From: Glebionis coronaria
Taxonomy: Eukaryota > Streptophyta > Magnoliopsida > Asterales > Asteraceae
Assembly: GCA_025667525.1 (NCBI GenBank)
Contig: JANFOE010002226.1
Location: 62,001-126,000 of the forward strand
Length of the DNA: 64,000 nt
Direction of reading: 5' to 3'
Positions 10,907 through 23,584 of the stretch are shown here, in pieces (the first letter of the stretch is position 1; each line of letters starts with the position of its first letter). A program made the position numbers and the translations under genes. The notes under the pieces are model-generated. The model had not been told where the DNA came from, searched no databases, and was given only the letters and a program-made list of their open reading frames with translations.

Positions 10907-13610
10907 GCAGTTACCCCTAAACAGGATCTTTGTCCTCAAATATCAATTTATCTTACTACTCGCTTCTTATAGAGTCAAGACATGTGGGCATTTCCTCCAC
11001 ATTCGGTCTTTTCTCACAAATGTAATTCATTACAATACGCGAGTTTCATCAAACATAACTACGGGAATACGATCATGCTTAATGTTGACTTACTTTCTCT
11101 ATCCATGATGTTCACGGGTTTTTGATGAATGCAACTTTCGCCGATCCAAACTTCATTAAGAAACAATCAGATTTTCACTTGATAGACATTTTATCAAGTT
11201 CGATATGTGAAGCATAATTCACGCAGCCCTTGAAGTCCTAGGGTAGATCCAGCTTATATGCCTTTCAAATCAACTTTTTACATTATCTCAATGGTCCCAT
11301 ACAACGGGGACTTATTTCCCATGATCTTTTAGATCATCAATTCACTTTTCCATGGTGAAATTTTTTGGCATAACTTCGCTACCCATCCTGCACCTCAAGA
11401 CCTTGGAAGATTTGTGATATAAATCCATGGTGGTTCTATCTCACTTCCAAACAAGAATTATAATTTGCAGAAGCAATCCTTATGGATTTTGGTACTCAAC
11501 CTTGACCTTCGCAAAAGTTAGACATTTACTAACATATGTTGCGATGTCTGCTTTCATAATTTGCCATCAGTACAACTTCTTCAGATAAAGATACATTTTA
11601 CCAGAAATGGCATGAATAGAATATTTAAACTTATGAGATTCCAACATGACTAAGTCTCAAAATCCTCCATATTTAGGCAATCACAAGTGGCCTTTTAAAC
11701 ACTTAACGCCATCGGCTCTCATTTCTAATGGTTCACATTAGCCGTGAACCCTTTATTATCTATATTATCCTTCTTACAAGCATCAGCTATTTTAAAATTG
11801 TTCGGGCAAATTATTTTGTACGGTCATTACTAAGGAGCACATCCTAATTGGTTCTTTATTCTTTCTACATAATGTGTCAGTATCTACATTCACCTTCCCT
11901 AATGAAATAATTATCATGACCACAATTTATTCAGAAATTCTTTCTTCATATTTTCTAAGTTTTAGTTTCGTCTCAACTATCATCTTTATTAGTTTTGCTC
12001 AATCCGACGTTTAAAGCGTCGATATATATTATAAGTAATTAAATAATAAATATTTAATTTTTATGAAACACAAACGTAAAAAATTTTAAATTTCTTATTT
12101 CGTCCATTTATAGAAAAATGTTTAAAATAAATTTGAGTTTAGTTAACATGATCTTTGTTGATTTATTGAAAAATAATTAATAAGTTATGTAAATGTTCGA
12201 AAAATCTTTGTTTATACTTTGGTCAAAATGGTTTCCTCAATCCCTCTTAGGTTGTCTTGAGGTATACACAAACATTTACTCCTAAGGGAGTTCAGTTAAA
12301 TGATCTGGGTATAAGGGAATTATTCCTTAAAAATCCTTTGATAAATATTTGTCAAAACATTTTTGCACTTTCTTTTTGGTATAACCCAAAGCTTTAATGG
12401 CTCTAATCTTTGAAGAGTCAATATATATTCCATTATCTATTAATGACACGGTCAAATAATGTAAAGGATTAAGCCTTAAATCATATGTTAAATACTCAAG
12501 GTACAGGTTTTCATTACTCGACCAACTCAGGGCAGTCTATAAATGATTATTAACTCCTTCTTACTCTTAGAAACAAACAGATGGTCCTTAATGATCACAA
12601 GCATGAATTCATCAAATTACAACCTACACACGTGATTCACCAAATTTATGGATACTACATGTGCATTGATCAATCCAAACGACATAACATGAAACTCATA
12701 ATGTTCATTACGAGTTCTGGATGTAGTGATTGGAATAGATAATCTTCCTTGCAGACGCAAAGTCGATGATAACCATGCCGTAGATAAATTTTTTGAATAT
12801 ACGCTAGAACCTTGTAAATGATCGAACAAATCTTTCATCTTGGGTAATGAATATCAATTTTGATTGTCAATTTACATAGTTCATGGTAATAAACAAATAT
12901 AAGGAATAATAACACCATAGCTCTTTATGATGACGAGCTCAGCAGAATAAAAGCTTTCTCCGACAACTCTCTGAGTTGTACGGTAACTTTTTCGATTCAG
13001 ATGGTGCTGACGTATAGTGCACATGCCACAGGTGCAACACCGGGAATATAATCAATACCAAATGCAACTTCCTTAATAGCGAAAGTCAAGGTAATTCACC
13101 AGCAAATACCTCTGAAAGTTTCAGATAGCAGGTACATCTTTTAATAAATTTTCTTTAAGTTCTTTCTAGATTACAAGATCTTATGACTAGTTCATAACCA
13201 TTCATGGTATAACTTCAAGTCTAAATGCAGGATATGGTCACCCATCGGGAATTACTTAGATCACTTTTGATAATCAACATCTTATCTTTTACGGGATTTC
13301 TACTCAGGTTCCCATCAATTAAGACAATGACATCATGTCATAACCAATCAATCCTAATGGCATTACCAACTTTCCAATTTTATTACCGTCGATAAGATGA
13401 GAACTTCTAAAAAGGCTAAGAATAACTCGTAACCCTTCACATATTCAAGGATATGTAGAGACATAACTAGCATTAAAAGAGTGAAGTCAATGCATAATCT
13501 ACACGAGAGAATTTCAAATCAGATAAAGACAAAAACATTAACGAACATGGATATATCCCATGTTTTCATGATTTGAGTACGCATTCGAAAGAACCTCGGA
13601 TCGTTACCCA
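10907..13610 (-). pseudogene. E3 degenerate Ty3/gypsy pol
   Basis: Remnant of a Tekay-like pol on the minus strand with many stops and frameshifts. Recognisable pieces from right to left: protease region about 13250-13500; reverse transcriptase about 12540-13050, where a 73-aa open piece at 12617-12838 resembles the D-L-F-D-(Q/H)-L-Q-G-S-S-V-Y-S-K block; integrase zinc region near 11500-11600 (Y-W-W, K-A-D-I-A, Y-V-S-K-C-L-T); and the integrase C-terminal region near 11220-11400. The catalytic centre of integrase is missing between the last two. It is not functional. The right end is cut by the E4 LTR. Confidence 0.75.
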
Positions 13611-13995
13611 TGTGTTGTCCCAAATAATATGATGATAGATTAAAGAAATTAGATGGAAAAGATATGAATTTTAGAGAGAGAAAGTAGTGAGAGAAAGTAG
13701 AGAGAGAGATGATTAACTTATGAAATTAGATTAAGAATAATGAGATCATCCACCCTCCTAACATGCTAGGAGGGTGCTTATATAGTCCACCCACATGCGG
13801 GCTCTCTAATGGACTATATTGTTTTGGGTCGGGCTTGAATAAATGCTTAGTACCTTGAAAGAGGACTTTTAAGCTAACCATCAAGCCCGTAATGTCATGA
13901 CTATTTTAACTAACTATTACAACGTTCTAATAAATATTACAATATAAACCTATGACCGAACATTCTTGATTGACTCAATATTTTGAGGCTAAAAA
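13611..13995 (-). repeat. E4 3' LTR (~385 bp)
   Basis: On the minus strand it follows a polypurine tract TTGGGGGAGA and ends ...GGGACAACACA at 13611. It contains a TATA-type promoter (GACTATATAAG near 13775-13785), then a CT-rich leader with many CTCTCT runs, like the E10 LTR at 59238-59528. The 5' edge appears mutated (TT instead of TG), so that boundary is approximate. Confidence 0.65.
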
Positions 13996-14967
13996 TCTCC
14001 CCCAATGTGAGGTCATTCCTCTTCGATATTTGAAGTCCAATGGAGATTTATGAATTTTGTCATAAATGAGTCTTGAACGTGTAATAGTATTGTTGTTCCT
14101 TCATGTTATGATCTTTGATCCTTTGTCATTGTCTTTCGAATTTGTCTTTTATCTTGAGATCTTCAAATTATCCTTCACTTGTCTTTGCCATCTTGCGATC
14201 TTGTGTCTTTATCCACATGCTCATACTTCTCACCATCTTGAAAGTTTGCTAACAATCTCCTTTGAATAGAGGTCATTCCTCTACATTAATTGTTAAGGAA
14301 GATTTTGATCGTCAGAGTTGCGGAAGTCTTTAGCTTTCTTGATTGTTGAATGTCTTTGGGCATGAGTATGTGGTTTTGAATCTTTGACATTGCTTAGTAC
14401 ACCATAACGTCACCTTCTCGAGACAAAACTTAGACACGGACTGAATGGCTTTGACATTCGTCCTAAATCGGTAGCGTTTTACCTCCGGTCGGTGAAGACC
14501 GTTACACGATATTAAATATCGTACCTGTGATTAGGTAGATTCAATTAAGAATATCCTTGACAGGGTTTCGCAGATGTACTAGATGTTCTCTTTACTCGAC
14601 CGTCTCAAAGCAAGACTGGGAATATAAAGAGTGAATCAATTGGATAAATATCCGCTTGATTAAAATCATCAATTCAAATTCCTGGAACAAGTTTGATTCC
14701 TTAAGAATCTTACCATTGTTGCTTTCCAGTTGACACAAGCTTGATTCATAAGAATCTCGCAAGTTACCTACCGTAGCGCTGTTTGATATTGACGCTAGAA
14801 GGATTTCCATTCGTCACTGTGAGTATTAATAAATATCACAATGAATGTTCTGGAAAAACCATAAAGATATTGCGTAGAAACCTGAAACGAGTTTGAATCA
14901 ATAGAGAAACAAACCACTGTTGCTTTTCAACTTTACATATGTTCAATTCATAGAGAATCTTACAAAT
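13996..14967 (-). other. E4 non-coding 3' region, part 1, with repeat unit
   Basis: A long untranslated stretch between pol and the 3' LTR. It has a conserved block around 14470-14520 (ACCTCCGGTCGGTGAAGACC, a 5-bp stem with a 6-nt loop) that is identical in E10 near 59926-59945. A unit of about 200 bp starts at 14681 and again at 14881 (CCTGGAAC / CCTGAAAC … GTTGCTTT…AAGGATTTCC). The second copy is broken by E5 and resumes at 23580. The small 14066-14269 and 14592-14810 frames are not conserved in E10 and are not genes. Confidence 0.65.
14963..14967. repeat. E5 target-site duplication, left (CAAAT)
   Basis: Five bases just left of the E5 LTR. They pair with CACAT at 23580-23584 with one mismatch. 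Alignment with the undisrupted E10 copy near 60405 suggests CACAT/CAAGT-like was the original. Confidence 0.75.
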
Positions 14968-17685
14968 TGTAACACTCTCAAAATCGGGTCACATTAGCGG
15001 AAGGGTCCTTGAGTGTTACTTACATGATACAATCACACAATTATAGAAAACGACTCAAAACGAGTCGTTTTAATAAAACATCTATTCATTCATTCAAAAG
15101 ATAATAATCCATACACGGTCCCAGGTAATTTTAAAATATTTACAGTACACATCAAAAGATAAAAGTTGTTTTGAATGAATATATTTTATAAAAGCGGGCT
15201 AGAGTCACCAAAATTTAGCAAGCTTAATGAAACCATCTTCCTTGAGTACATTCTTTATGGACCTGAGATAAAACATGCTATAAAATCAACAAAAATTGTT
15301 GAGTGAATCCATAGAGTGTAAATTAAATAAAGAGAACACAAGTATTCTGAATAACCTTCCATGGTTAATAATTCATCGAAATACAATTATGTTGTACAGA
15401 CATAATTGTCGGTGTTATTACATAAGCCTCATGACATTGAACGTTAACATATATTATTTCAGACCAACACACCTATCCAAGTGCGTATATTTCTCTTATA
15501 CTAATGCCTCCGATGTGCTCCAATACACATGTGCTTCACTACACATTGCGATAGCTAATCGCATCGGACTGGGCGTCACCCCGATAGATCTATCCATAGT
15601 ATTAGCGTTCTTTCGATTAACAATTCATGATTCATGGGTCTTTTAAGGCTATAAGCTAACTTATGTAATAACTTTCATCTAAGCATACAATCGGGTCCCT
15701 TGTGTTCTATTTTAAAATAAATAGTGTTTACCACAACTTCTAGTTGCACCCATTCATGGGTTTACAGCAACCTTTGTTGTACCCTTCATTTTCAATAAAT
15801 AATTTTCAAGTAAATAGAGCTTTCACAACTACTAGTTGCAGCATTCAATTGGTTTACAACAACTTATAGTTGTACTCTTTATTTTTAATAAACAAGCATG
15901 TTATCCCCCTCGCGGGTTTTATAAAATAAATAAATAAATAAAAACGAGGCTATGAACTCACCTTTTGTAAAGCGATAAAGATAAAAGCTAAGGCGTCAGG
16001 AAGTTGAGAAAATTCTAAAAGCAACCTCGGCAAGCATCGCTTAAAATGTAAAATCTTGGTGGAATCAACCTACATAGTTTGCGGTTCCTAATTATAAATA
16101 AATCTCATAATACTTGTCTATTAGCTTCATTTTATATCCCATGATCAGTCTCATATCGATAGTCCATTATTTATCCAAACATTTTGGTAAACAAATTAAA
16201 CTTTTAACTTTATATAAAAAGGCTCATAATAAATCTCAAAATAATAATTATACATCCTAAGACTTTACATGTTGAAATATCATTTCTTATTAGTAAATAT
16301 TATCGTAATATGATAAATAAGAGTAGTTATGATGTGACTCGATATATGTTGTGAAACTTAAAATAGTCGAGCATGTTCTACTAATATATTTGATAAAACT
16401 GTCACTTTTAAAACCACGCTCATGGTTTTATGCTCCAGTGCTTAAAATGATTCAAAAATGTTTAATTTTATATATGTTTAGAATCAGTTTAGATACATAA
16501 ATTCGTATATGAGATCTTGGGCAGAGTTTTGTAGGTTTCATTAGAAATGACCAAGGCAAAAATATAAGCCCAATACTTAATTTAAATGAACCATTGACTA
16601 TAAAGTTCAAGTGAACTTAGAAACAATTTTTGTCATTATAGTTACTTGAACTATGCATGAATTGATCATTTTATTTCATAAGGATGTTAACTATCATATA
16701 TAATAATACTATTAACATCTATTGACATAGATGCATAAATAAGTATTTGACAATAATTAGATTTCCGGACCTTATTTCCAAGCCGAGTAAAGCTTCATAA
16801 ACCAGACATGGAATTATAATTTTTTTTTATCATGGACATATATTAACGAGACCATTATGTTAAGGACATAAATATGAAGCTATACATATAATATGTTCAA
16901 GAACGTAATCAAAATCATATCTAATTTGTATTTAAAACTAAATTCGAACCTTCACTAGCGTATATTTGAGATACCCATATTTCAAAATTGATGGCAAAAT
17001 ATGCGCCTAAACCCATTCATCATTTTAGCAATTATGTGTCCTTCTTGGTTCATTTCTATATTAAAATGTTTTTAGACAAGGTATATCAATATCATTGTAG
17101 TGATGAAAAGAAAGTGACATCTAAATGCTTAGGTTGATAGACACGTATTGTCTACTTGATGTGGCATTGACACTTAATCTAATATGTGGTATACTAAAAA
17201 AACTTATCATTATTTATTTTTGATATGTTAAAGCGGGTATTATCGAAGCCCAATATTTTAAAAGTTACGTGATTTAAAAGATACACGTAAACGACAAAAA
17301 ATAAACGCTCAATATAAAATAAAAACATCGACATTCGGAGGACATTTATATTTTGATAATTAAATGAGTTAAAATAGTAAATGTGTCTAATGAACGAATG
17401 ACACATAAAGGTTTAACGAAAAATACTTTTTAAAAGAAAATACTAAAAATAAAATAAAATAAAAAACTAACGACAACAATATAAAATATCTCTATGTCAT
17501 AACGAGAATATAAATATCGGTACCTAACGTATTCCTTGCCGGTTATAATTTAAACGACATTCTTACGCTAAGTTTCAAGCCTAACCTTCCTGGTTAGCTG
17601 ATAATTTAAATTTCTCAATAAAATAAATACAAAATATGTAATAACCGAGATTAGAATAACAGCCAGAAATATTAAGATTGTCACA
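14968..17685 (-). repeat. E5 3' LTR
   Basis: Starts TGTAACACTC and ends ATTGTCACA in plus-strand reading. It is almost collinear with 20860-23579. A 116-codon plus-strand frame at 15296-15646 is present in both LTRs only because the LTRs are copies. Pairs of 'ACAACTT…AGTTG' motifs near 15735-15875 form short local repeats. Confidence 0.9.
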
Positions 17686-19480
17686 TCATCCCAACCAAAT
17701 TAGGATATTCGTCCTCGAAGATCAATTTGCCTTATTGTCCGCCTTCTTGTTGAAGTCATACAAATGAGGATATTTCCACCACATTTGATCATCCCTTCCC
17801 AAGTGTATTTTGGTCATTGTCTCGAGTTTCATCGGACTTTGACAATAGAAATTCGAATTTGCTTCAATTGCTTAACTTCCTTATCCATTATTTTGACAAG
17901 TTCTTCGATGAAATTCATCTTATCGTCAAATCTTATTTCGTCAAGAGGGATAAATAATATCTTCATCGGATAGACATTGATTTAGGTTCTACACATGAAA
18001 AGTGTTGTGAATTCCTTGTAGATATCGAGGTAATTCAAGTTTGTATGCCACCAAGCGCACTCTCGATATTATATCGAGTGGCCCAACATAACGGGGACTT
18101 AACTTCCCACGTTTTCCAAAACATATAACACCTTTTCAAGGTGACACTTTTTGCATAATTTTATCACCTACCTCGAACTCCATATATTTTTGCTTCACAT
18201 CATCATAACTTTTCTGTCTACTACGTGTAGCTAACAAACGATTCTTAGTTTCAACGATCATTTTATTATTTGAATGAAATCAGCAGATTTAGTCAATTGG
18301 ACGACAATGACCCAAATTGAATCAAATCAAAATAAAGTTTTCGGAAGCTTTGCAATGAAATCCATTGCAATTGGCTCCCACTTTCAGATAGGATTTTCCG
18401 ATTGCTGAAGTAATCCTGATGACTTTTGGTATTTAACATTAACTTTGGCACATGCCAATCACTTACCAACATAGGTCGCAATATCCGCTTTCATGTTTTG
18501 CCACCAGTACTACTTCTTCACTCCTTAGAAAATTCAAGATAGTAAAATGTTCACCATGCTCTTTTTTTACAATAAATCAGAACAATATCAATGAACAAGA
18601 TCACAAATTTATCAAGATACGGTTTTCACGACAGATTCATGAAAATCATGTATAATGCTGGTGCATTGGTCAATCCATATGGCATTACTTTGAACTCATA
18701 ATGTCATAATATTTCTAAACGCAATAATTGGAATATCTTCCTCGCGGATGCGAAGTTGATGATAACCAGGCCGTAGATCAATCTTCGAATAGACACTAGA
18801 AACTTGCAGTTGATCAAATAAATCCTCCATTCTCGGAAAAGGATATCGGTTCTTGACCAACAATTTATTTAGTTCTCGATGAAACGATCCATCTTCATTC
18901 TTACGAATAATACTGTAGCTATCCATGATGACAATCTCGATCAAATAAAACCTTTATTAGATAGCTCTTGCAACTGCAGAAATAATTCCTTCAGTTCGGA
19001 TGGTGTTAAATGATACAACGCACATGCGACGGGTGCAGCACCAGGAATTAAATCGATTTGGAATTATATTTGCATTGGGGGCGGAAGCCCCGAAAAACTT
19101 TGTGGAATGACTTTAGGATAGTCACGAATGACTGGAACATCTTCGACTCGCTTCTCATTTGATTCCTTCTCTGATTGAGCTAGTAATAATTCACAACCTC
19201 TCACGATATACTTACGAGCTTTAATGCACGGAACGATTTTCAGTTGAGAATTATTTTTATCACCTTAGATAACTAAGGTCTAGTCATTTAAGGGAATCCT
19301 AACTCTTTTTTTAGTACCATACGCTCCTCCTCCAGAACCATCTGCACCACAGAACCACTTGCTTCACCCAAACTACCGACCCACTAGAGCCGCCAGCTCC
19401 ATCACTCATGTTGGCCATGAATTCAGTTAAGGATGCAGCAACTTGTCCATTAATAACTTGGCGTATACGTGCCTAATCAT
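17686..19480 (-). pseudogene. E5 broken gag-pol remnant
   Basis: Minus-strand fragments in order: the gag N-terminus near 19380-19480 joined almost directly to protease-proximal sequence (most of gag is deleted); reverse transcriptase about 18560-19060, where an 82-aa open piece at 18696-18944 contains [13 protein letters not shown] and D-L-F-D-Q-L-Q but lacks the usual residues between G-S-F and R-E-L-N; the integrase zinc end and first catalytic Asp near 18290-18510, with stops; then directly the integrase C-terminal region (V-G-D-K-I-M, G-K-R-G-K-L-S-P-R) near 18000-18230. The second Asp and the Glu of integrase and all of RNase H are missing. No protein can be made. Confidence 0.8.
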
Positions 19481-20841
19481 ATTTTTAGCGACATGATTCT
19501 AGTACAATGCGAATCATAATGAGTATTCATTCAATGATTGCATTACAAGTAAATGAATAATTAGAAGGAATAATTAGAAGAAACAAGAAAGGAAAGATAA
19601 TAATTGAACGATGTAGAACTAGGAATCAAAAGATAGTCATTTGATTAATCATGAACGAGTATAAGTTGTATTTCCATGCATTAGAGATTATCATCGTCTA
19701 ATGGTATACAACTCCAGAAGAATATTTTTACTAACTAATGTTACAGATTAGTTAGTGATTTGAAAAGGATACTAAAATTGTCAAGCTAATTCACTAAGAG
19801 TTACTAGGTGAATCATGTGGATCAAAAGGCTCTTCGGTCTAACTAGAAGAAGATTTCTTCAGTGTCTTTCCGGAACGCTTGGTATTCTACCTAATTGGCA
19901 ACTTTGGAACAACCCCAATATAAATCGTCGCATGATCATAGAATCAGAGGAACAAAATCAAAGAATGAGTCAAGCAAACGAATTACGAGTCAATAAGAGT
20001 TTAATTGCACGGATGCTATATGCTTAAGCCCACACATTTATAAATCACTATTTCCGTGGATTGATCAAATCCATCCAAATAAGATTTAGAAATTAGTGGT
20101 TCAACAATTTATAATTTCCTTGTTCAAATAAATGGCCAATTCATTTCAACAAGACGATTATAAATCACCTTATTTAAGCATTGCCATCTCAACGCATAAG
20201 ATCAGGATCAAAACAAACGAGAAAATGATTAAACAAAAAAAGCTCAGTGATACGATATGGAGTTCTATTTGGCATGTGAATACCATACCAATCAACCTCA
20301 ATTCCTAACAAACAACAGGTATAATATCAGACAAACTTGTTTCTAGCGAAACAGTAGGCTGTCGAAGATTAATAAAAATGGGGATTAAATTTACTAAACA
20401 AGATTATTGGATTGATAAATCAAGAATAGAACACTGGAATCAAAATTCTTATAACCAAATAAATATCATCGGGAATATTAACCATTTTGTTGGGATCATG
20501 GGCATCCACAAATTTACTTAAACGTGGAAATAACAGGATTCACTTTAGGAATAGCTTCAACGTCAGCGTTAGAATGACTAGGATTGCTTCGTGACAATCT
20601 ATGTCGTATAAATATCTCATATTAGTAATAATTTTTCATTTATAATTAAATAAATGAAAACATGACTTGTAATCCACAAGTACAATTAATCAAAAATCAT
20701 TACAGCATATATATATATTTTCCAATATATATAATTTTCTCATTCTCGTCCATTGATAACTCTGAGGTTTCGCTTGCAACTGTTATAGTTAAAAGATTTC
20801 AAAAATTCATTTTTGGAAAATCTTTTCGTTCTCTATAACTT
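19481..20841 (-). other. E5 leader/upstream region
   Basis: A 1.36 kb AT-rich region between the PBS and the gag remnant, comparable in position and length to the E1 leader that carries the extra ORFs. No equivalent long ORF survives. The 70-codon plus-strand frame at 19815-20027 has no recognisable features. Confidence 0.5.
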
Positions 20842-20856
20842 GAGCTCTTGATACCA
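20842..20856 (-). other. E5 primer-binding site
   Basis: On the minus strand TGGTATCAAGAGCTC lies three bases from the LTR edge. It resembles the initiator tRNA-Met PBS TGGTATCAGAGC with one extra A. The same form occurs in E7. Confidence 0.8.
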
Positions 20857-20859
20857 ATC

Positions 20860-23579
20860 CGTAACACTCTCAAAATCAGGTCACATTAGCGGAAGGGTCC
20901 TTGAGTGTTACTTACATGATACAATCACACAATTATAGAAAACGGCTCAAAATGAGTCGTTTTAATAAAACATCTATTCATTCATTCAAAAGATAATAAT
21001 ACATACACGGTCCCAGATAATTCTAAAATATTTACAGTACACATCAAAAGATAAAAGTTGTTTTGAATGAATATATTTTATAAAAGCGGGCCGGAGTCAC
21101 CAAAATTTAGCAAGCTTAATGAAACCGCCTTCCTTGAGTACCTTCTTTATGGACCTGAGATAAAACGTGCTATAAAATCAACAAAAAATGTTGAGTGAAT
21201 CCATAGAGTGTAAATTAAATAAAGAGAACACAAGTATTCTGAATAACCTTCCATGGTTAATAATTCATCGAAAGACAATTGTGTTGTACAGACATAATTG
21301 TCGGTGTTATTACATAAGCCTCATGACATTGAACGTTAACATATATTATTTCAGCCCAACACACCTAGCCAAGTGCGTATATTTCTCTTATACTAATGCA
21401 TCCGATGTGCTCCAATACACATGTGCTTCACTACACATTGCGATAGCTAATCGCATCGGACTGGGCGTCACCCCGATAGATCTATCCATAGTATTAGCGT
21501 TCTTTCTATTAACAATTCACGATTCATGGGTATTTTAAGGCTATAAGCTAACTTATGTAATAACTTTCATCTAAGCATACAATCGGGTCCCTTGTGTTCT
21601 GTTTTAAAATAAATAGCGTTTACCATAAGTTCTGGTTGCACCCATTCATGGGTTTACAACAACTTTTGTTGTATCCTTCATTTTCAATAAATACTTTTCA
21701 AGTAAATAGAGCTTCCACAACTACTAGTTGCACCATTCAATTGGTTTACAACAACTTATAGTTGTACTCTTTATTTTTAATAAAACAAGCATGTTATCCC
21801 CCTCGCGGGTTTTATAAAATAAATAAATAAATAAAAGCGAGGCTATGAACTCACCTTTTGTAAAGCGATAAAGATAAAAGTTAAGGCATCAGGAAGTTGA
21901 GAAAATTCTAAAAGCAACCTCGGCCAAGCATCGCTAAAAATGTACAATCTTGGTGGAATCAACCTACATAGTTTGCGGTTCCTAATTATAAATAAATCTC
22001 ATAATACTTGTCTATTAGCTTCATTTTATATCCCATGATCAGTCTCATATCGATAGTCCATTATTTATCCAAACATTTTGGTAAACAAATTAAACTTTTA
22101 ACTTTATATAAAAAGGCTCATAATAAATCTCAAAATAATAATTATACATCCTAAGACTTTACATGTTGAAATATCATTTCTTATTATTAAATATTATCGT
22201 AATATGATAAATAATAGTAATTATTATGTGACTCGATATATGTTGTGAAACTTAAAATAGTCGAGCATGTTCTACTAATATATTTTATAAAACTGCCACT
22301 TTTAAAACCACGTTCATGGTTTTATGCTCCAGTGCTTAAAATGGATCAAAAATGTTTCATTTTATATATGTTTAGAATCAGTTTAGATACATAAATTCGT
22401 ATATGAGATCTTGGGCAGAGTTTTGTAGGTTTCATTAGAAATGACCAAGGCAAAAATATAAGCCCAATACTTAATTTAAATGAACCATTGACTATAAAGT
22501 TCAAGTGAACTTAGAAACAATTTTTGTCATTATAGTTACTTGAACTATGCATGAATTGATCATTTTATTTCATAAGGATGTTAACTATCATATATAATAA
22601 TACTATTAACATCTATTGACATAGATGCATAAATAAGTATTTGACAATAATTAGATTTTCGGACCTTATTTCCAAGCCGAGTAAAGCTTCATAAACCAGA
22701 CATGGAATTATAATTTTTTTTATCATGGACATATATTAACGAGACCATCATGTTAAGGACATAAATATGAAGCTATACATATAATATGTTCAAGAACGTA
22801 ATCAAAATCATATCTAATTTGTATTTAAAACTAAATTCGAACCTTCACTAGCGTATATTTGAGATACCCAGATTTCACAATTGATGGCAAAATATGCGCC
22901 TAAACCCATTCATCATTTTAGCAATTATGTGTCCTTCTTGGTTCATTTCTATATTAAAATGTTTTTAGACAAGGTATATCAATATCATTATAGTGATGAA
23001 AAGAAAGTGACATCTAAATGCTTAGGTTGATAGACACGTATTGTCTACTTGATGTGGCATTGACACTTAATCTAATATGTGGTATATTAAAAAAACTTAT
23101 CATTATTTGTATTTTTGATATGTTAAAGCGGGTATTATCGAAGCCCAATATTTTAAAAGTTACGTGATATAAAAGATACACGTAAACGACGAAAAATAAA
23201 CGCTCAATATAAAATAAAAACATCGACATTCGGAGGACATTTATATTTTGATAATTAAATGAGTTAAAACATTAAATGTGTCTAATGAACGAATGACACA
23301 TAAAGGTTTAACGAAAAATACTTTTTAAAAGAAAATACTAAAAATAAAATAAAATAAAAACTAACGACGACAATATAAAATATCTCTATGTCATAACGAG
23401 AATATAAATATCGGTACTTAACGTATTCCTTGCCGGTTATAATTTAAACGACATTCTTACGCTAAGTTTCAAGCCTAACCTTCCTGGTTAGCTGATAATT
23501 TAAATTTCTCAATAAAGTAAATACAAAATATTTAATAATCGAGATTAGAATAACCGCCAGAAATATTAAGATTGTCACA
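20860..23579 (-). repeat. E5 5' LTR
   Basis: Direct repeat of 14968-17685. The left edge reads CGTAACACTC instead of TGTAACACTC, a point mutation of the terminal dinucleotide. The right edge ATTGTCACA is followed by the CACAT duplication. Confidence 0.9.
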
Positions 23580-23584
23580 CACAT
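23580..23584. repeat. E5 target-site duplication, right (CACAT)
   Basis: Partner of 14963-14967. After it the E4 repeat unit resumes (GACCTACCACAGTGCTGTTT…). Confidence 0.75.

Larger units (their letters stand above)
14968..23579 (-). mobile_element. E5 defective Ty3/gypsy element, complete ends, 8.6 kb
   Basis: Two direct repeats of ~2.72 kb flank a 3.17 kb internal region. The PBS is at 20842-20856 and the 3' LTR is on the left, so the element reads on the minus strand. A 5-bp duplication (one mismatch) flanks it, inside an E4 repeat unit. The internal region keeps only fragments of gag and pol with stops. By eye the LTRs are roughly 98% identical, while the coding remnant is far more decayed. 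It is non-autonomous. Confidence 0.9.

Noticed and set aside
15296..15646. 116-codon frame in both E5 LTRs (also 21188-21538)
   Set aside because: Present twice because LTRs are duplicates; no recognisable protein features, and the remainder of the LTR is non-coding.
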